Origin: Rhodopirellula sp. | GTDB lineage: Bacteria > Planctomycetota > Planctomycetia > Pirellulales > Thermoguttaceae | Length of the DNA: 64,000 nt | Reading direction: 5' to 3' | Assembly: GCA_012728855.1 (NCBI GenBank) | Contig: JAAYEH010000479.1 | Span: forward strand, 29,739 to 93,738 | Shown: positions 1 through 9,008 of the stretch, in pieces | Position numbering within the stretch: position 1 is the first letter of the stretch | Layout: every line of letters begins with the position of its first letter | Program-made: the position numbers and the translations under genes | The notes under the pieces: model-generated | Databases searched by the model: none | What the model was told of the DNA's origin: nothing | The model's input: the letters and a program-made list of their open reading frames with translations, nothing else

Positions 1-679
1 TTTGCCAGATCTTCCGCGCCAGACCGGTCGAGAGCGATTCCACCTCGTTGGCGGAAGCCAGGGCGACCGGATCGTCGAAACTCTGGACGTACACGGCCGC
101 GAGCTTACCGGTCAGGGAGAGCAATTCGGTGCAGTAGTCGAGGTAACGACTCAATTCGAAGACGGTCATATCCTCGCGCGGCGAGGAAGCGGTCTCGCGT
201 CCGCGATAGAGAATCCGCTCGGGATCCTTGGTCAACTGGTGCATGTCGATGATGTGGGCGATGGACCGCAGTTCATGGATCGCGGCCAACGCGCGGCGGC
301 GTTTGATCCTCGTCTCCAGAGTGACCAGGAAAAAGATCGCGGCGCCGATCAGCACGAGGTCGTTGATCGCCGCCTCCAGCAACTGGATGAACTCCAGCAG
401 GTTGATCTGCCGCGACGGCAGTTCCAGCGCGCTGACGGTTCCGGCGGAGACGGCGAAGATTGCCAGGATGACCAGCAACGTCAGCAGACGCAAGCTCCAA
501 ACCGGCCGGGCGATGAGGATGGACCGCTGCTTAGCTTGCTGGGCAATCGCCAGCAATTGCCGGCACACGCCCGCGAGGCTCGAGCTGGGAAAGCGTTCGG
601 CGATCCGCAGGCCGAGGCGCTGGATGGTGCGGACCACCTCTTCCGCTTCGAGAATCCGGTAGGGCGCCTTGTCGCTCAT
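1..679 (-). CDS. Hypothetical two-TM membrane protein (C-terminus off window)
   Basis: An open minus-strand frame starts at an ATG (677-679, protein begins MSDKAPYRILEAEEV) and stays open to base 1, so about 226 residues are visible and the stop lies outside the window. An N-terminal helix is followed by two hydrophobic segments at roughly residues 62-85 and 105-125, the second followed by a basic run (IKRRR). The remaining residues are soluble and helical, so the protein is probably an inner-membrane protein with a cytoplasmic C-terminal part. No catalytic motif is visible and I do not recognise the family. It lies 20 bp downstream of the zinc-ribbon gene on the same strand and may be cotranscribed with it. 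The antisense frame is also open over the same stretch but encodes a low-complexity D/Q/R-rich product without hydrophobic segments, so I regard it as a shadow. Confidence 0.65.
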   Translation of the reverse strand, partial: MSDKAPYRILEAEEVVRTIQRLGLRIAERFPSSSLAGVCRQLLAIAQQAKQRSILIARPVWSLRLLTLLVILAIFAVSAGTVSALELPSRQINLLEFIQLLEAAINDLVLIGAAIFFLVTLETRIKRRRALAAIHELRSIAHIIDMHQLTKDPERILYRGRETASSPREDMTVFELSRYLDYCTELLSLTGKLAAVYVQSFDDPVALASANEVESLSTGLARKIWQ

Positions 680-699
680 CGGTGTTGTTCCTGCATCGG

Positions 700-1428
700 T
701 TACCGTCGGTTGTACTCTTCCGGCAAATAGAGCATCCGGCCGCACGACTTGCACTGGATCGGAGTGGCCAGCATCAACGAGTTGATCATGTTGACCGGAA
801 TGTGCTGATTGCAGCCGCTGCAATAATCGCCGTTGACGACGGCCAGCGCGTCTTCGCCGCGGGCTTGCACGAGACGCTGGTACAGCACTTTGAAATCGCC
901 GGGCAGTTCGCTCTCCACCTGACGCATTTCCTGCTGGATGCGATCGATGTCGCCACGAAGAATCGGCTCCTGTTCCGCGATGCTTTTCGCCAGTTTTTCG
1001 GAATCCCGTGCGGCCTTTTCGACGGCCGCCTTCGCCTCGGCCACCTTGGCGGCCAATAGGTCGGCTTTTTCCATCGCCTCGAGAATTTCGTCGGCGAGCA
1101 CGCTGTTGGTCATTTCATCGGCGGCAATCTGTTCTTTCAGCGCCTGGTACTCGCGATTGTCGGCTGCCTGCTGGAGTTGGAGGCGACGTTTGGCGACCTG
1201 GGCCTCGCCCGAACCGAGTTGGAGCTGTTTCTTATCGTTGGCTATGCGGAGCGTTTTGGCCTCGGCTTCCGCGGCGGCCAGCGCCTTGTTGGACTGCTCG
1301 ATATTCACCTGCTGGGCGCGAAGCAGACGCGGCCCCCTCTCCAACCGTTCTCGGAGGTCTTCCAACTGTTGGTGAATGCGGTGCAGGGTTCGCAGGGTGT
1401 TGGTAACAAGATGAGCCTCAGTAGACAT
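700..1428 (-). CDS. C4 zinc-ribbon coiled-coil protein (zf-RING_7/DUF164 type)
   Basis: This 242-residue protein has an almost continuous heptad-like coiled coil from about residue 10 to 175, rich in E/K/A. A C-terminal zinc ribbon follows, with the pairs CSGC (near residue 205) and CKSC (near 229). This is the layout of the DUF164/CdsZ-type zinc-ribbon family found in most planctomycetes, chlamydiae and many other bacteria. Family members are thought to act as scaffold or regulatory proteins, but the molecular role is unsettled. The gene follows the rpoD terminator, so it probably has its own promoter in the 70-bp gap at 1429-1500. Family assignment rests on motif and architecture only. Confidence 0.85.
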   Translation of the reverse strand: MSTEAHLVTNTLRTLHRIHQQLEDLRERLERGPRLLRAQQVNIEQSNKALAAAEAEAKTLRIANDKKQLQLGSGEAQVAKRRLQLQQAADNREYQALKEQIAADEMTNSVLADEILEAMEKADLLAAKVAEAKAAVEKAARDSEKLAKSIAEQEPILRGDIDRIQQEMRQVESELPGDFKVLYQRLVQARGEDALAVVNGDYCSGCNQHIPVNMINSLMLATPIQCKSCGRMLYLPEEYNRR

Positions 1429-1501
1429 TTTTTTCCACGATTTGCTTTGCGGTTGCGAATTTGGTCAACAAAAAACAATTCTTGGCCGAACGCCAACAAA
1501 A

Positions 1502-1532
1502 AAACCGCTGGCCTCTGCGAGGCCAGCGGTTT
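1502..1532 (-). terminator. Intrinsic terminator of rpoD
   Basis: A perfect 13-bp inverted repeat (1502-1514 and 1520-1532) encloses a 5-nt loop. Read on the minus strand, it is followed directly by a run of seven T (plus-strand A-run 1498-1504). It begins 12 bp after the rpoD stop codon, as expected for a Rho-independent terminator, and separates rpoD from the zinc-ribbon gene. Confidence 0.9.
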
Positions 1533-1543
1533 GACGGCTTCGG

Positions 1544-3214
1544 TCAACCCGCCACACGTTCGAGGAATCCTTCCAGTTGTTTGCTCCGGACCGGGTGCTG
1601 GAGCTTCTTGACCGCCTTGGCTTCGATCTGCCGAACCCTCTCACGAGTGACCTTGAAGATCCGGCCCACCTCTTCGAGGGTATAGGTGTAGCCGTCTCCG
1701 AGGCCGTATCGCAAGCGGATAATCTCGCGCTCGCGATAGGTGAGCGTCTTGAGCAGGGCTTCGATGCGGTCGCGAAGCATTTCATTGGTGGCGGCCCTAT
1801 CGGGCTTGAGGCTTCCGCTGTCTTCGATGAATTCGCCGAAACAGCTATCCTCGCTCTCTCCGACCGGCCGGTCAAGGCTTACCGGATGCCGGCCCATGTT
1901 CAGCACCCGCCGGACCTCGTCGATACTCAATTCGGCGCTGGCGGCGAGTTCCTCTGTTGTCGGCTCTCGCCCGATTTCTTGCAAGAGCCTCTTGGAGGTG
2001 TTTTTCAGTTTGCTGAGCACGTCGATCATATGGACCGGGATACGAATCGTGCGGGCCTGATCGGCGATAGCCCGGGTGATGGCCTGGCGGATCCACCAAG
2101 TGGCGTAGGTGGAGAACTTGTAGCCGCGACGATACTCGTACTTATCTACGGCCCGCATCAGGCCGGTGTTCCCCTCCTGAATCAGATCCAGGAAGTTCAT
2201 CCCCCGATTGCGGTACTTCTTGGCGATCGAGACCACCAGCCGCAGATTGCCGCCGGACAGTTCTCGTTTGGCGTCTTCGTATTCGCGATACTGGGCCCGC
2301 ATCTGCTCGCAGCGGTGGCGCATGCTCGTCGGGCTTTCCTGGGTGAGGATCATCAGATCGCGGAGTTCGCGGCGGAGGTTGGCGCGCTCGTCCATGGGAG
2401 CGGGGGCATGCTGCAATTGCCGCAGACGGCTTTGGAGGAAATCCATCCGTTGCGAGATATCTTCCATTTGCCGCATCATCGCCTGGATGCGGCGAGTCCG
2501 CAGGCTCAACTCCTCGACCAGGATGAGGCATTTCCGGCGGTTGCGGATGAACCGCTTGCGAACGGCGGCGCGCTGGTCGTCCGTGATCCGCTTGCGGATC
2601 AACGTGCGGAAGTCTTCTTCCGTCTGCCGGTTGAGCTGTTCGAGCGTTTTGAGGTTGTGCGGCATGCGAGCGATGATCTGCTCTTTGGTGAGCCGCTCGG
2701 TGAGCGACACTTTCACGGTGCGGTCGAAGGGGAGCCCTCCGCGATGCACCTTGGCCAGCGTGGCGATGGTGTTCCGCATGGCCAGATTGCAGCCGATGAC
2801 GGTACGGCGGAATCGCTTCCGCGCGATCTCGATTCGCTTGGCCAGCGAGATCTCCTCATGGCGATCCAACAGAGGAATCTCGGCCATCTGGCTGAGATAC
2901 AAGCGGATGGGATCGTTGCTCCACTTGGGGACGTCGGGTGCCGCAAGCACCTTCAGTTCGACATCGACGGGGAAGCCTTCCTTGTCGAGTTCGATGCCCG
3001 ACTCGTCATCCGCGCCGGGTTCGAAGAACTCGGGCGCCGGCGGTTCGTTGAGCAGTGCGATGCCCCGCTCGTCCATGGCAATGAGAAGGTTGTCGAGTTT
3101 TTCGGGGTCGACGGCCTCGTCGGGCAGATAGCGAATGACCTCGTCGTACGTGAGGTATCCCTGGGCCTTGCCCTTGGCGACCAATTCCTGCAACTCGTTG
3201 TCGATATGGTCCAC
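1544..3214 (-). CDS. rpoD: Primary RNA polymerase sigma factor RpoD (SigA)
   Basis: This 556-residue sigma-70 protein directs core RNA polymerase to housekeeping promoters. Region 1.1 is visible at the N-terminus (ELQELVAKGKAQGYLTYDE). Region 1.2 follows near residue 97 (DPIRLYLSQMAEIPLL), then a long non-conserved helical insert, then region 2 (GGNLRLVVSIAKKYRNRGMN; the -10-binding YATWWIRQAITRAIADQ). Region 3 contains RTIRIPVHMIDVLSKL, and the region 4 helix-turn-helix (TLEEVGRIFKVTRERVRQIE) sits near the C-terminus. The start is GTG at 3214, preceded by AGGAG six to seven bases upstream. It lies 110 bp downstream of dnaG on the same strand, the dnaG-rpoD pairing of the classical macromolecular-synthesis operon, but without rpsU. 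A strong terminator follows. A second, RpoD-like sigma factor lies at 39897-41342. Confidence 0.97.
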   Translation of the reverse strand: MDHIDNELQELVAKGKAQGYLTYDEVIRYLPDEAVDPEKLDNLLIAMDERGIALLNEPPAPEFFEPGADDESGIELDKEGFPVDVELKVLAAPDVPKWSNDPIRLYLSQMAEIPLLDRHEEISLAKRIEIARKRFRRTVIGCNLAMRNTIATLAKVHRGGLPFDRTVKVSLTERLTKEQIIARMPHNLKTLEQLNRQTEEDFRTLIRKRITDDQRAAVRKRFIRNRRKCLILVEELSLRTRRIQAMMRQMEDISQRMDFLQSRLRQLQHAPAPMDERANLRRELRDLMILTQESPTSMRHRCEQMRAQYREYEDAKRELSGGNLRLVVSIAKKYRNRGMNFLDLIQEGNTGLMRAVDKYEYRRGYKFSTYATWWIRQAITRAIADQARTIRIPVHMIDVLSKLKNTSKRLLQEIGREPTTEELAASAELSIDEVRRVLNMGRHPVSLDRPVGESEDSCFGEFIEDSGSLKPDRAATNEMLRDRIEALLKTLTYREREIIRLRYGLGDGYTYTLEEVGRIFKVTRERVRQIEAKAVKKLQHPVRSKQLEGFLERVAG

Positions 3215-3324
3215 CTATCTCTCCTTTGGCGCTTACTGCGCGCTAGGTGAAATGGATCGTTGGCCGCTAGCGCGGCGCGTCCACACGGGAATGGACGGCC
3301 GATGCGGCCGGCCCGGTCGCGGTC

Positions 3325-5145
3325 CTACCCTTCCGTGGGCAAGGAAATACCGTGGCGGGCCTGTAGTTCCCGGGCGATGCGAAAGAGCGATTCGTCTTCG
3401 ATCTGTCCGGGAGCGGTTTGGACGACCATGCGTCGGCGGAAAGTCTGAAAAAAAGCCTCCAACAGTTCCAAGGGCGCAGTCATTTGCTTGGCGCGCCCGG
3501 TTTCGTCCAGTTCGACCAACAGGCTTTTCACGGCCGATTCGTCGAACTCCAACATCAGCCGATCGAAGGTGGGCGCGGCGCCCGCATCCGACAGCTCACA
3601 GAGTTTCTGATAGATCTTCCGGCACGGCGCGAAGGCCAGTTCGGACGGGTCGATCTCCGCCTGCGCCGTGACGACGTACTCGGGAAATAGCAGCAGGATT
3701 TCCAGCAACACTCGCTGCCAGGGGGCCGGATCGACCACCGGCGCCGCTTCGGGCTTGTCGCCCATTCTGGCCGGGGCCGCGGCGCGGCGCTGCCCGCTGC
3801 GACGCAGAGCCGTCAATCGATTGCGCACATCCTGCTCGGGCACCCGAAAACTCGACGCCAGTCGCTGGAGGATTTTCTCCTCGCGGAAGCGGTCGTCGCC
3901 GGTGCTGTCGGCGCGGAGTCGCGGCGCCTTGGCGACGATGGTCACCAGCCGCTCCAACGCTTCGGAGGCCCCGTGGACATCGCCCTCCAGATCGATGCCG
4001 CGTGTCTGGCTTTGGAAGGCGTGTTCCAGCGCGTCGACCGCCCCGTCGTTGAGAACCTGACGGAATGCCTCTGCGCCGTATTTGGCCAAAAAATCGCAGG
4101 GATCGAGGTTTTCCGGAAGGGTGACGATCCGCAGATCAACTTTGGCGGCGACAAACAACTCGAGAACTTGATCGGCGCGACGCCGCCCCGCTTCGTCGCC
4201 GTCGAGAACCAGCACGATCCGGTCGGCGAAGCGACTGAGGATCTTCACGTGCTGCTCGCCCAAGGCGGTTCCAAGCACGGCAACGGCATCTTCAAAACCG
4301 TGCTGGTGGGCGGCAATGCAGTCGGTGTAGCCTTCCATTACCAGGGCCGTGCCCGTGTGGCGCATCGCGTCGCGAGCGATGTCCAGCCCGTAGAGAAGGC
4401 GGTTCTTGGTGAATAGCGGGGTTTCCGGGGAATTCACGTACTTGGCAGGGCTGGTGTTGCCGGATTCGGGCAGCACACGGCCTCCGAGTCCTACCGGGCG
4501 GCCCTGGGCGTCGCGAATCGAGAAGAGGACTCGGCCGCGGAAGCGATCGTAGGACTTGCCGGGGCGGTCCGCCGACCTCGTCACGATGCCAATCTTTTCA
4601 AGGATTGCGGGCGTGAACCGGGTTCCACCGGCCCGCTGAAGGATCCAATCCCAATTCGGAGAATAACCGAGATGGAATTTCTTGGCCATTGGGGACGGAA
4701 TACCTCGGTCCGCGAGATAACGGCGTGCGAGGTCGCCTTCCGGCAGACGCATCAGGCACTCTTGGTACTGCGATTCGGCCCAGGCCATGGCCTGGTAGAG
4801 GGATCGCTTATCATCCGAACCGTGCGACCCCGCGGATTCGGATGAGAGGGACTGGATTTGAACGCCCGCCTGCTCCGCGAGCATCGCCAGGGCCTCGGGG
4901 AAGGTCACCCCTTCGATCTTCTCGACGAAGGAGAAGATATCGCCGCCGATATCGCAGACCCAGCACTTGAACGATTGCCGCTCGGGATTGACCTGCAAGC
5001 TGGGGCGGGTGTCGTCGTGCCAGGGGCAGAGCCCCACGTAGCCGCGTCCTTGACGACGCAACTGGATATGGCGACCGATGAGATCGACGATGTCGACCGC
5101 CTGCCGAACCACTTCTTTGGCATCTAACAACGAACCCAACGACAC
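3325..5145 (-). CDS. dnaG: DNA primase DnaG
   Basis: DnaG makes the RNA primers for lagging-strand replication. The zinc finger is the CHC2 type (CPWHDD, then CWVC), in the first 70 residues. The Toprim catalytic core has the expected acidic residues (glutamate in LVMEGYTDC, and the DGD of VLVLDGDEAGRR). The C-terminal third is the DnaB-interacting helical region. The open frame reaches up to 5355, but the 70 extra residues look non-coding. I place the start at GTG 5145, where GGGAG sits six bases upstream and the protein begins VSLGSLLDAKEVV. That gives 606 residues, normal for the family. It is followed by rpoD. Confidence 0.95.
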   Translation of the reverse strand: MSLGSLLDAKEVVRQAVDIVDLIGRHIQLRRQGRGYVGLCPWHDDTRPSLQVNPERQSFKCWVCDIGGDIFSFVEKIEGVTFPEALAMLAEQAGVQIQSLSSESAGSHGSDDKRSLYQAMAWAESQYQECLMRLPEGDLARRYLADRGIPSPMAKKFHLGYSPNWDWILQRAGGTRFTPAILEKIGIVTRSADRPGKSYDRFRGRVLFSIRDAQGRPVGLGGRVLPESGNTSPAKYVNSPETPLFTKNRLLYGLDIARDAMRHTGTALVMEGYTDCIAAHQHGFEDAVAVLGTALGEQHVKILSRFADRIVLVLDGDEAGRRRADQVLELFVAAKVDLRIVTLPENLDPCDFLAKYGAEAFRQVLNDGAVDALEHAFQSQTRGIDLEGDVHGASEALERLVTIVAKAPRLRADSTGDDRFREEKILQRLASSFRVPEQDVRNRLTALRRSGQRRAAAPARMGDKPEAAPVVDPAPWQRVLLEILLLFPEYVVTAQAEIDPSELAFAPCRKIYQKLCELSDAGAAPTFDRLMLEFDESAVKSLLVELDETGRAKQMTAPLELLEAFFQTFRRRMVVQTAPGQIEDESLFRIARELQARHGISLPTEG

Positions 5146-5476
5146 CGTATGCTCCCTCTGTGTCCAGATGTGTGAAATCCGTTCCACATCGACCGACACA
5201 GATCGGCAAGTCCTTTTGCCGCGCTGCCCCCTCAAGCAGGGGTGCCAGCAACCGCTGCTCCTCCCAATTCGGACAGCGTTCAAAATGGCACAGGCACCTA
5301 GATGAGTTGATCCCCTCAACGTCCTGTCGCAGGCCCGGCTCGGAGCCGGCCCCATCTTTGAACCATAGCCCGGATTGGCAACGGCGGGTCGATTATAGCC
5401 CTCGGGCCAAAAAGAATCAATCTCGCGGAAAGTTTACTCAAGTCGCGAGGCAGATTACCCGACATCGAACCGAAAA
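5146..5476. other. Intergenic region between htrA-like gene and dnaG
   Basis: This 331-bp stretch should hold the dnaG-rpoD promoter, because both flanking genes read on the minus strand. A small GC-rich palindrome occurs near 5331-5350 without a T-run. I see no convincing gene or riboswitch. The end nearest the htrA-like stop (5390-5470) is AT-richer than the surroundings. Confidence 0.5.
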
Positions 5477-6691
5477 CTACCTCTGAAGCTGTATTTCCAG
5501 CGGCCGGGAGCCGACTTCGACAGTCAGTTTCTCTTCCTTGCCGTCGCGAAGCACCGTAACTTCCGCTTTTGTGTTCGGCTTGGTCCGAGCTACCGCCAGC
5601 GAGAGATCGCCCGGTTCGTTAATCGGGTCGGCATTCCAGCGAACGATCAGATCGCCCGGCTTGATCCCGGCCCGCTCGGCGGGGGAGCCTTCAATGACCG
5701 CGGCGACCAGCCCTCCCTCAATGGTGTTAAGGTTGAGCTGCTCAGCAAGTTGCGGGGTGACCGGGGTCATTTCAATTCCCAGCCAGCCGCGCTGTGTGAT
5801 TTTGCCCGTGGCTTTAAGTTGGTCGTACACATCGCGGGCCATGCGGCTGGGAATCGCAAAACTGATTCCCTGGTAGGCGCGGCCGTAGATCGCCGTATTG
5901 ATGCCCACCACCTCGCCGCTCATGTTCACCAGCGGCCCGCCGCTGTTGCCCGGGTTCACCGCGGCGTCGGTCTGCAGAAAGTCCTGATAACCGACATTGC
6001 CCACGACTCCCCGGCGATCCTTCGCACTGATGATGCCGGCGGTAACCGTCCGCTCCAGACCGAAGGGGTTGCCGACAGCCAGGACCGGTGCCCCGACTTG
6101 GAGTTCATCGCTGTCGCCCCAAGGGGCCGCAGTGAGGCCGGAAGCCTCGATCTTCAGCACGGCGATGTCGGTGGGCGGATCGGCGCCGACAACCTGCACG
6201 TCGCGGATGACGCGGCCGTCGCTGAGCTTGACCGATGCTTCGCTGGCGCCGTCGATCACATGGAAGTTGGTAATGATATAGCCGGCTTCGTCGATGATGA
6301 CTCCGGAGCCCTCACCCTGAGCCTCCAGTCTCGGTTGGCGGAACAGGAAGGCCATCTCGTCCCGCGATTGGACGATTCGGACGGTGTCGATGCCAACCAC
6401 ACTAGGGGCGATCGCCTGGGCCACTATTGTGTAGCGGCTTGCCGAATCCGGCATGTCGGCCAGAGCGGCGCGAGCGACCTCGGTCCTGGCTCGCTCTCGT
6501 CCGCGGTTGACGCCGTAAACGATCTTCTCGGCAATATACGGGGAGATCAGCAGTCCGAGCAGCAGCGCCAGGAGCACCAGCATGAATGGCAGGTGCGGGC
6601 TAGCCTGGCGATCGCGGCGAAGGACCGGCTCTGCCAGGACCGGTTCGGCCGGCGGGCGAGGCGGCTCGTGGGAGAGAGGGGAGTCTTCCAT
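5477..6691 (-). CDS. HtrA/DegQ-type serine protease with PDZ domain
   Basis: This 404-residue protein belongs to the S1C trypsin-like HtrA family, which degrades or refolds damaged envelope proteins. A Pro-rich cytoplasmic N-terminus is followed by one membrane anchor (LPFMLVLLALLLGLLISPYI, about residues 34-53), so the protease should face the periplasm. The catalytic triad is complete: His in TNFHVIDGA (about 145), Asp in TDIAVLK (about 176) and Ser in NPGNSGGPLVN (about 250). One PDZ domain follows (about 300-395), beginning around RGWLGIEM and ending in LTVEVGSRPLEIQLQR. A single PDZ with an N-terminal anchor resembles DegS or membrane-anchored DegQ proteins more than DegP. No strong ribosome-binding site is seen. 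It is divergent from the Rpn-family gene. Confidence 0.92.
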   Translation of the reverse strand: MEDSPLSHEPPRPPAEPVLAEPVLRRDRQASPHLPFMLVLLALLLGLLISPYIAEKIVYGVNRGRERARTEVARAALADMPDSASRYTIVAQAIAPSVVGIDTVRIVQSRDEMAFLFRQPRLEAQGEGSGVIIDEAGYIITNFHVIDGASEASVKLSDGRVIRDVQVVGADPPTDIAVLKIEASGLTAAPWGDSDELQVGAPVLAVGNPFGLERTVTAGIISAKDRRGVVGNVGYQDFLQTDAAVNPGNSGGPLVNMSGEVVGINTAIYGRAYQGISFAIPSRMARDVYDQLKATGKITQRGWLGIEMTPVTPQLAEQLNLNTIEGGLVAAVIEGSPAERAGIKPGDLIVRWNADPINEPGDLSLAVARTKPNTKAEVTVLRDGKEEKLTVEVGSRPLEIQLQR

Positions 6692-6898
6692 GGTGTGGCA
6701 TCACAATCGGCGGTTTTCAGTACAAGAGCGTTTCCCCCGCATTATAGGAAACTCAGCGGCGATGGAAAGGATCCGGTGATCTTGCCGGCGCCCACCCCGG
6801 TCTGGCATCCGCAGTTCCAGGCCGCCATAATTCCGCCATAAGAGCGATTGCGGTAAAACGATGTGGTTTGTGACTCGGCCGTGGCAGGAGAAGCATCG

Positions 6899-7912
6899 AT
6901 GGTCCGAAGCAATCGACGCAGACAAGATAGCGATTATGACGGAGCATGGAAGGAAGCCCTCCACCAGTACTTTCGGGAAATCCTGAAACAGTATTTCCCG
7001 GGCGTCGCCGAGGTTGTCGATTGGAACCACGAGCCGCAGTGGCACGACAAGGAACTGAGTCAGGTGCTGGCGCAGGCCGGTCATCGCGCAGGCTTGGTGG
7101 ATATACTGGTCAAGGTGCGGTTACTCAACGGGAACGAGCAATGGATCTTCCTCCATTTCGAGGTACAGTCTGGGCGTGAAGAGAACTTTGAACTGCGCAT
7201 CGCCCGCTACAACGGAGGCTTGTCCTGGATCTACAAGGAGCGAGTTGTCAGCCTGGTGATCTTGGCGGACTTGGACGAGCATTGGCGGCCCTCTGAGGAC
7301 GTTTTTCGTTTGGCGGATTTCGAGAGCCGCCTGCGGTTCCCCGTATGCAAACTGGTCGACCGAGTCGATCACGAGTGGCGAGAGGATAATCCTTCGGTTG
7401 CCGTGCAGGTCGCGAGAGCGCAGATTGCCGCCCTCCGTACGGCGGGCAACCCGGAGGGACGATACCTTGCCAAGTGGCAAATAGTACGCAATCTGTACAG
7501 TTTGGGATATAATGGGGATGAGTTGCGAGAGGTTTTTCGCTTGGTGGACTGGATGGTGCGTCTGCCCGAGAATTTGAGCCGAGAATTCGAGAAAGAGTTG
7601 ACGGCCCTTGAGGAGAACTTGAACATGCCTTACATCACATCGGTTGAACGGATCGCGGAAGAGCGGGGCGAAGAGCGGGGCGAAGCGCGAGGTGAAGCGC
7701 GGGGTAGAGCTACGGGTAGGGTTGAGGGCAGCTCAGCGGTTCTTCGGAAGCAGCTTGCCAGAGTCTGTGGTCCGCTGCCCGTGGACATAGAGCAGCGAAT
7801 CCAGCATTTGTCCATCGGGCGGCTAGAGCTTCTGGCGGAGGCGCTGTTGGATTTCCGCTCTCTGCAAGACTTGCGAGTTTGGCTCGACGCGCACGACGAG
7901 CTTGCCCAGTGA
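6899..7912 (+). CDS. Rpn-family PD-(D/E)XK nuclease/putative transposase with DUF4351
   Basis: The N-terminal half (337-residue protein) resembles the Rpn/YhgA-like recombination-promoting nuclease family. AGLVDILVKV and FLHFEVQSGR fit the D...ExQ core of the PD-(D/E)XK fold, followed by the ARYNGGLSWIYKER segment typical of this family. A G-E-x-R repeat (EERGEERGEARGEARGRA) links to a C-terminal region with DUF4351-like helices (LRKQLARVCGPLP ... LSIGRLELLAEALLDF). Rpn proteins have been linked to RecA-independent recombination and phage defence. I start at ATG 6899, where GGAG sits eight bases upstream; an in-frame extension to 6863 is possible. These genes are multicopy and laterally mobile in planctomycetes and cyanobacteria. 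Confidence 0.85.
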   Translation: MVRSNRRRQDSDYDGAWKEALHQYFREILKQYFPGVAEVVDWNHEPQWHDKELSQVLAQAGHRAGLVDILVKVRLLNGNEQWIFLHFEVQSGREENFELRIARYNGGLSWIYKERVVSLVILADLDEHWRPSEDVFRLADFESRLRFPVCKLVDRVDHEWREDNPSVAVQVARAQIAALRTAGNPEGRYLAKWQIVRNLYSLGYNGDELREVFRLVDWMVRLPENLSREFEKELTALEENLNMPYITSVERIAEERGEERGEARGEARGRATGRVEGSSAVLRKQLARVCGPLPVDIEQRIQHLSIGRLELLAEALLDFRSLQDLRVWLDAHDELAQ

Positions 7913-7932
7913 CCTCCTTGTAAGCCACAATC

Positions 7933-8970
7933 ATGTTTTTCTCGTCGCGGATTTCGAAGAAGGAACTCGCCGGACTCTGCCGGCGATTGTCGACTTCTTT
8001 GGAAGCCGGAGTGGATCTGCGGACGACGTGGGCGCGCGAGGCCGAGCGCGCCGGGCGGGCGGCCACGCGGACCCGCATGAACCGGATCGGCAATGATCTG
8101 AATCGCGGCCAGAGCCTGCCCGATGCTTTGGAGGAGACCGGCGACTATTTCCCCGGCATTTTCCGCAGCCTGGTGGAGGTCGGTGATAAGACCGGGCACC
8201 TCGGTGAATCGCTAGGGCAACTCGCCGAGCACTACGAATACCAGCTCAGGCTTCGTCGCACGTTCCTGGCCGCGATCGCCTGGCCGATGCTTCAGCTTAC
8301 CGTGGCGATCTTCGTGGTGGGATTTCTCATTTGGGTGCTGGGCGTGATCGGCGAATCGACCGGCACGACATTCGACATTCTCGGTTTCGGCCTGGTCGGC
8401 ACTCGTGGTCTGGTGATGTACGCGACGTTCGTGTTCTTGGTAGCGGCGGCCGTGGCCTTGATTGTTCGCGGCATTCAGCGAGGCTTGGTGTGGACGCGAC
8501 CGATTCAGCGGGCCGTCATGAAGATTCCCGTGTTGGGCAACGTCGTCGAAACGATCGCCCTGTCGCGACTGGCCTGGACGCTTCATTTGACCTTCAACGC
8601 CGGCATGGACGTTCGGCGGGCATTGCGGATCAGCCTCGAGAGCGCCAACAACAGCCGCTACACGGACCAGATTCCTGAAATCGAGGATTCCGTCCGCCGG
8701 GGCACTTCACTGTTCGAGACGTTCGCCGCAACCGAGGAATACCCGCCCGAGTTTCTCGACACGCTACGCGTCGGCGAACAGAGCGGCAGAGTCGTCGAGT
8801 CGATGGAGCACCTGAGCGGGCAATACCGGGATCGCGCGGCGGCGGCGATGGGAACCCTCACCATGCTCGCCGGCTTCGCTGTTTGGGCGATGGTGGCGGT
8901 GGTGATTATCCTGATGATTTTCCGGATCTTCTCTTTCTATCTCGGCGCGATTCAAGACGCGTTGCCGTAG
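7933..8970 (+). CDS. Type II secretion system F family protein (GspF/PilC-like)
   Basis: This 345-residue inner-membrane protein carries two T2SSF domains (about 12-125 and 215-335). Hydrophobic segments lie near residues 118-142, 162-182 and 308-333. The first domain holds the typical ELAGLCRRLSTSLEAGVDL opening, and the second holds LSRLAWTLHLTFNAGMDVRR. Such proteins form the platform of type II secretion or type IV pilus machines. No GspE ATPase or GspD gene is adjacent, so it is an orphan here, possibly serving the DUF1559-type pseudopilins abundant in planctomycetes. It lies 20 bp after the Rpn-family gene on the same strand. No clear ribosome-binding site precedes the ATG. Confidence 0.9.
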   Translation: MFFSSRISKKELAGLCRRLSTSLEAGVDLRTTWAREAERAGRAATRTRMNRIGNDLNRGQSLPDALEETGDYFPGIFRSLVEVGDKTGHLGESLGQLAEHYEYQLRLRRTFLAAIAWPMLQLTVAIFVVGFLIWVLGVIGESTGTTFDILGFGLVGTRGLVMYATFVFLVAAAVALIVRGIQRGLVWTRPIQRAVMKIPVLGNVVETIALSRLAWTLHLTFNAGMDVRRALRISLESANNSRYTDQIPEIEDSVRRGTSLFETFAATEEYPPEFLDTLRVGEQSGRVVESMEHLSGQYRDRAAAAMGTLTMLAGFAVWAMVAVVIILMIFRIFSFYLGAIQDALP

Positions 8971-9008
8971 GGCAAGCGGGCGTCGCGGCATGAAAGCCCG
9001 ACGTACTC

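Noticed and set aside
1577..3250. Long plus-strand open frame opposite rpoD
   Set aside because: It is the antisense of a clear sigma factor; GC-rich coding strands leave long open antisense frames, and no domain is visible.
5331..5350. Palindrome as terminator of the htrA-like gene
   Set aside because: It lacks a T-run on the minus strand and lies 127 bp past the htrA-like stop codon.
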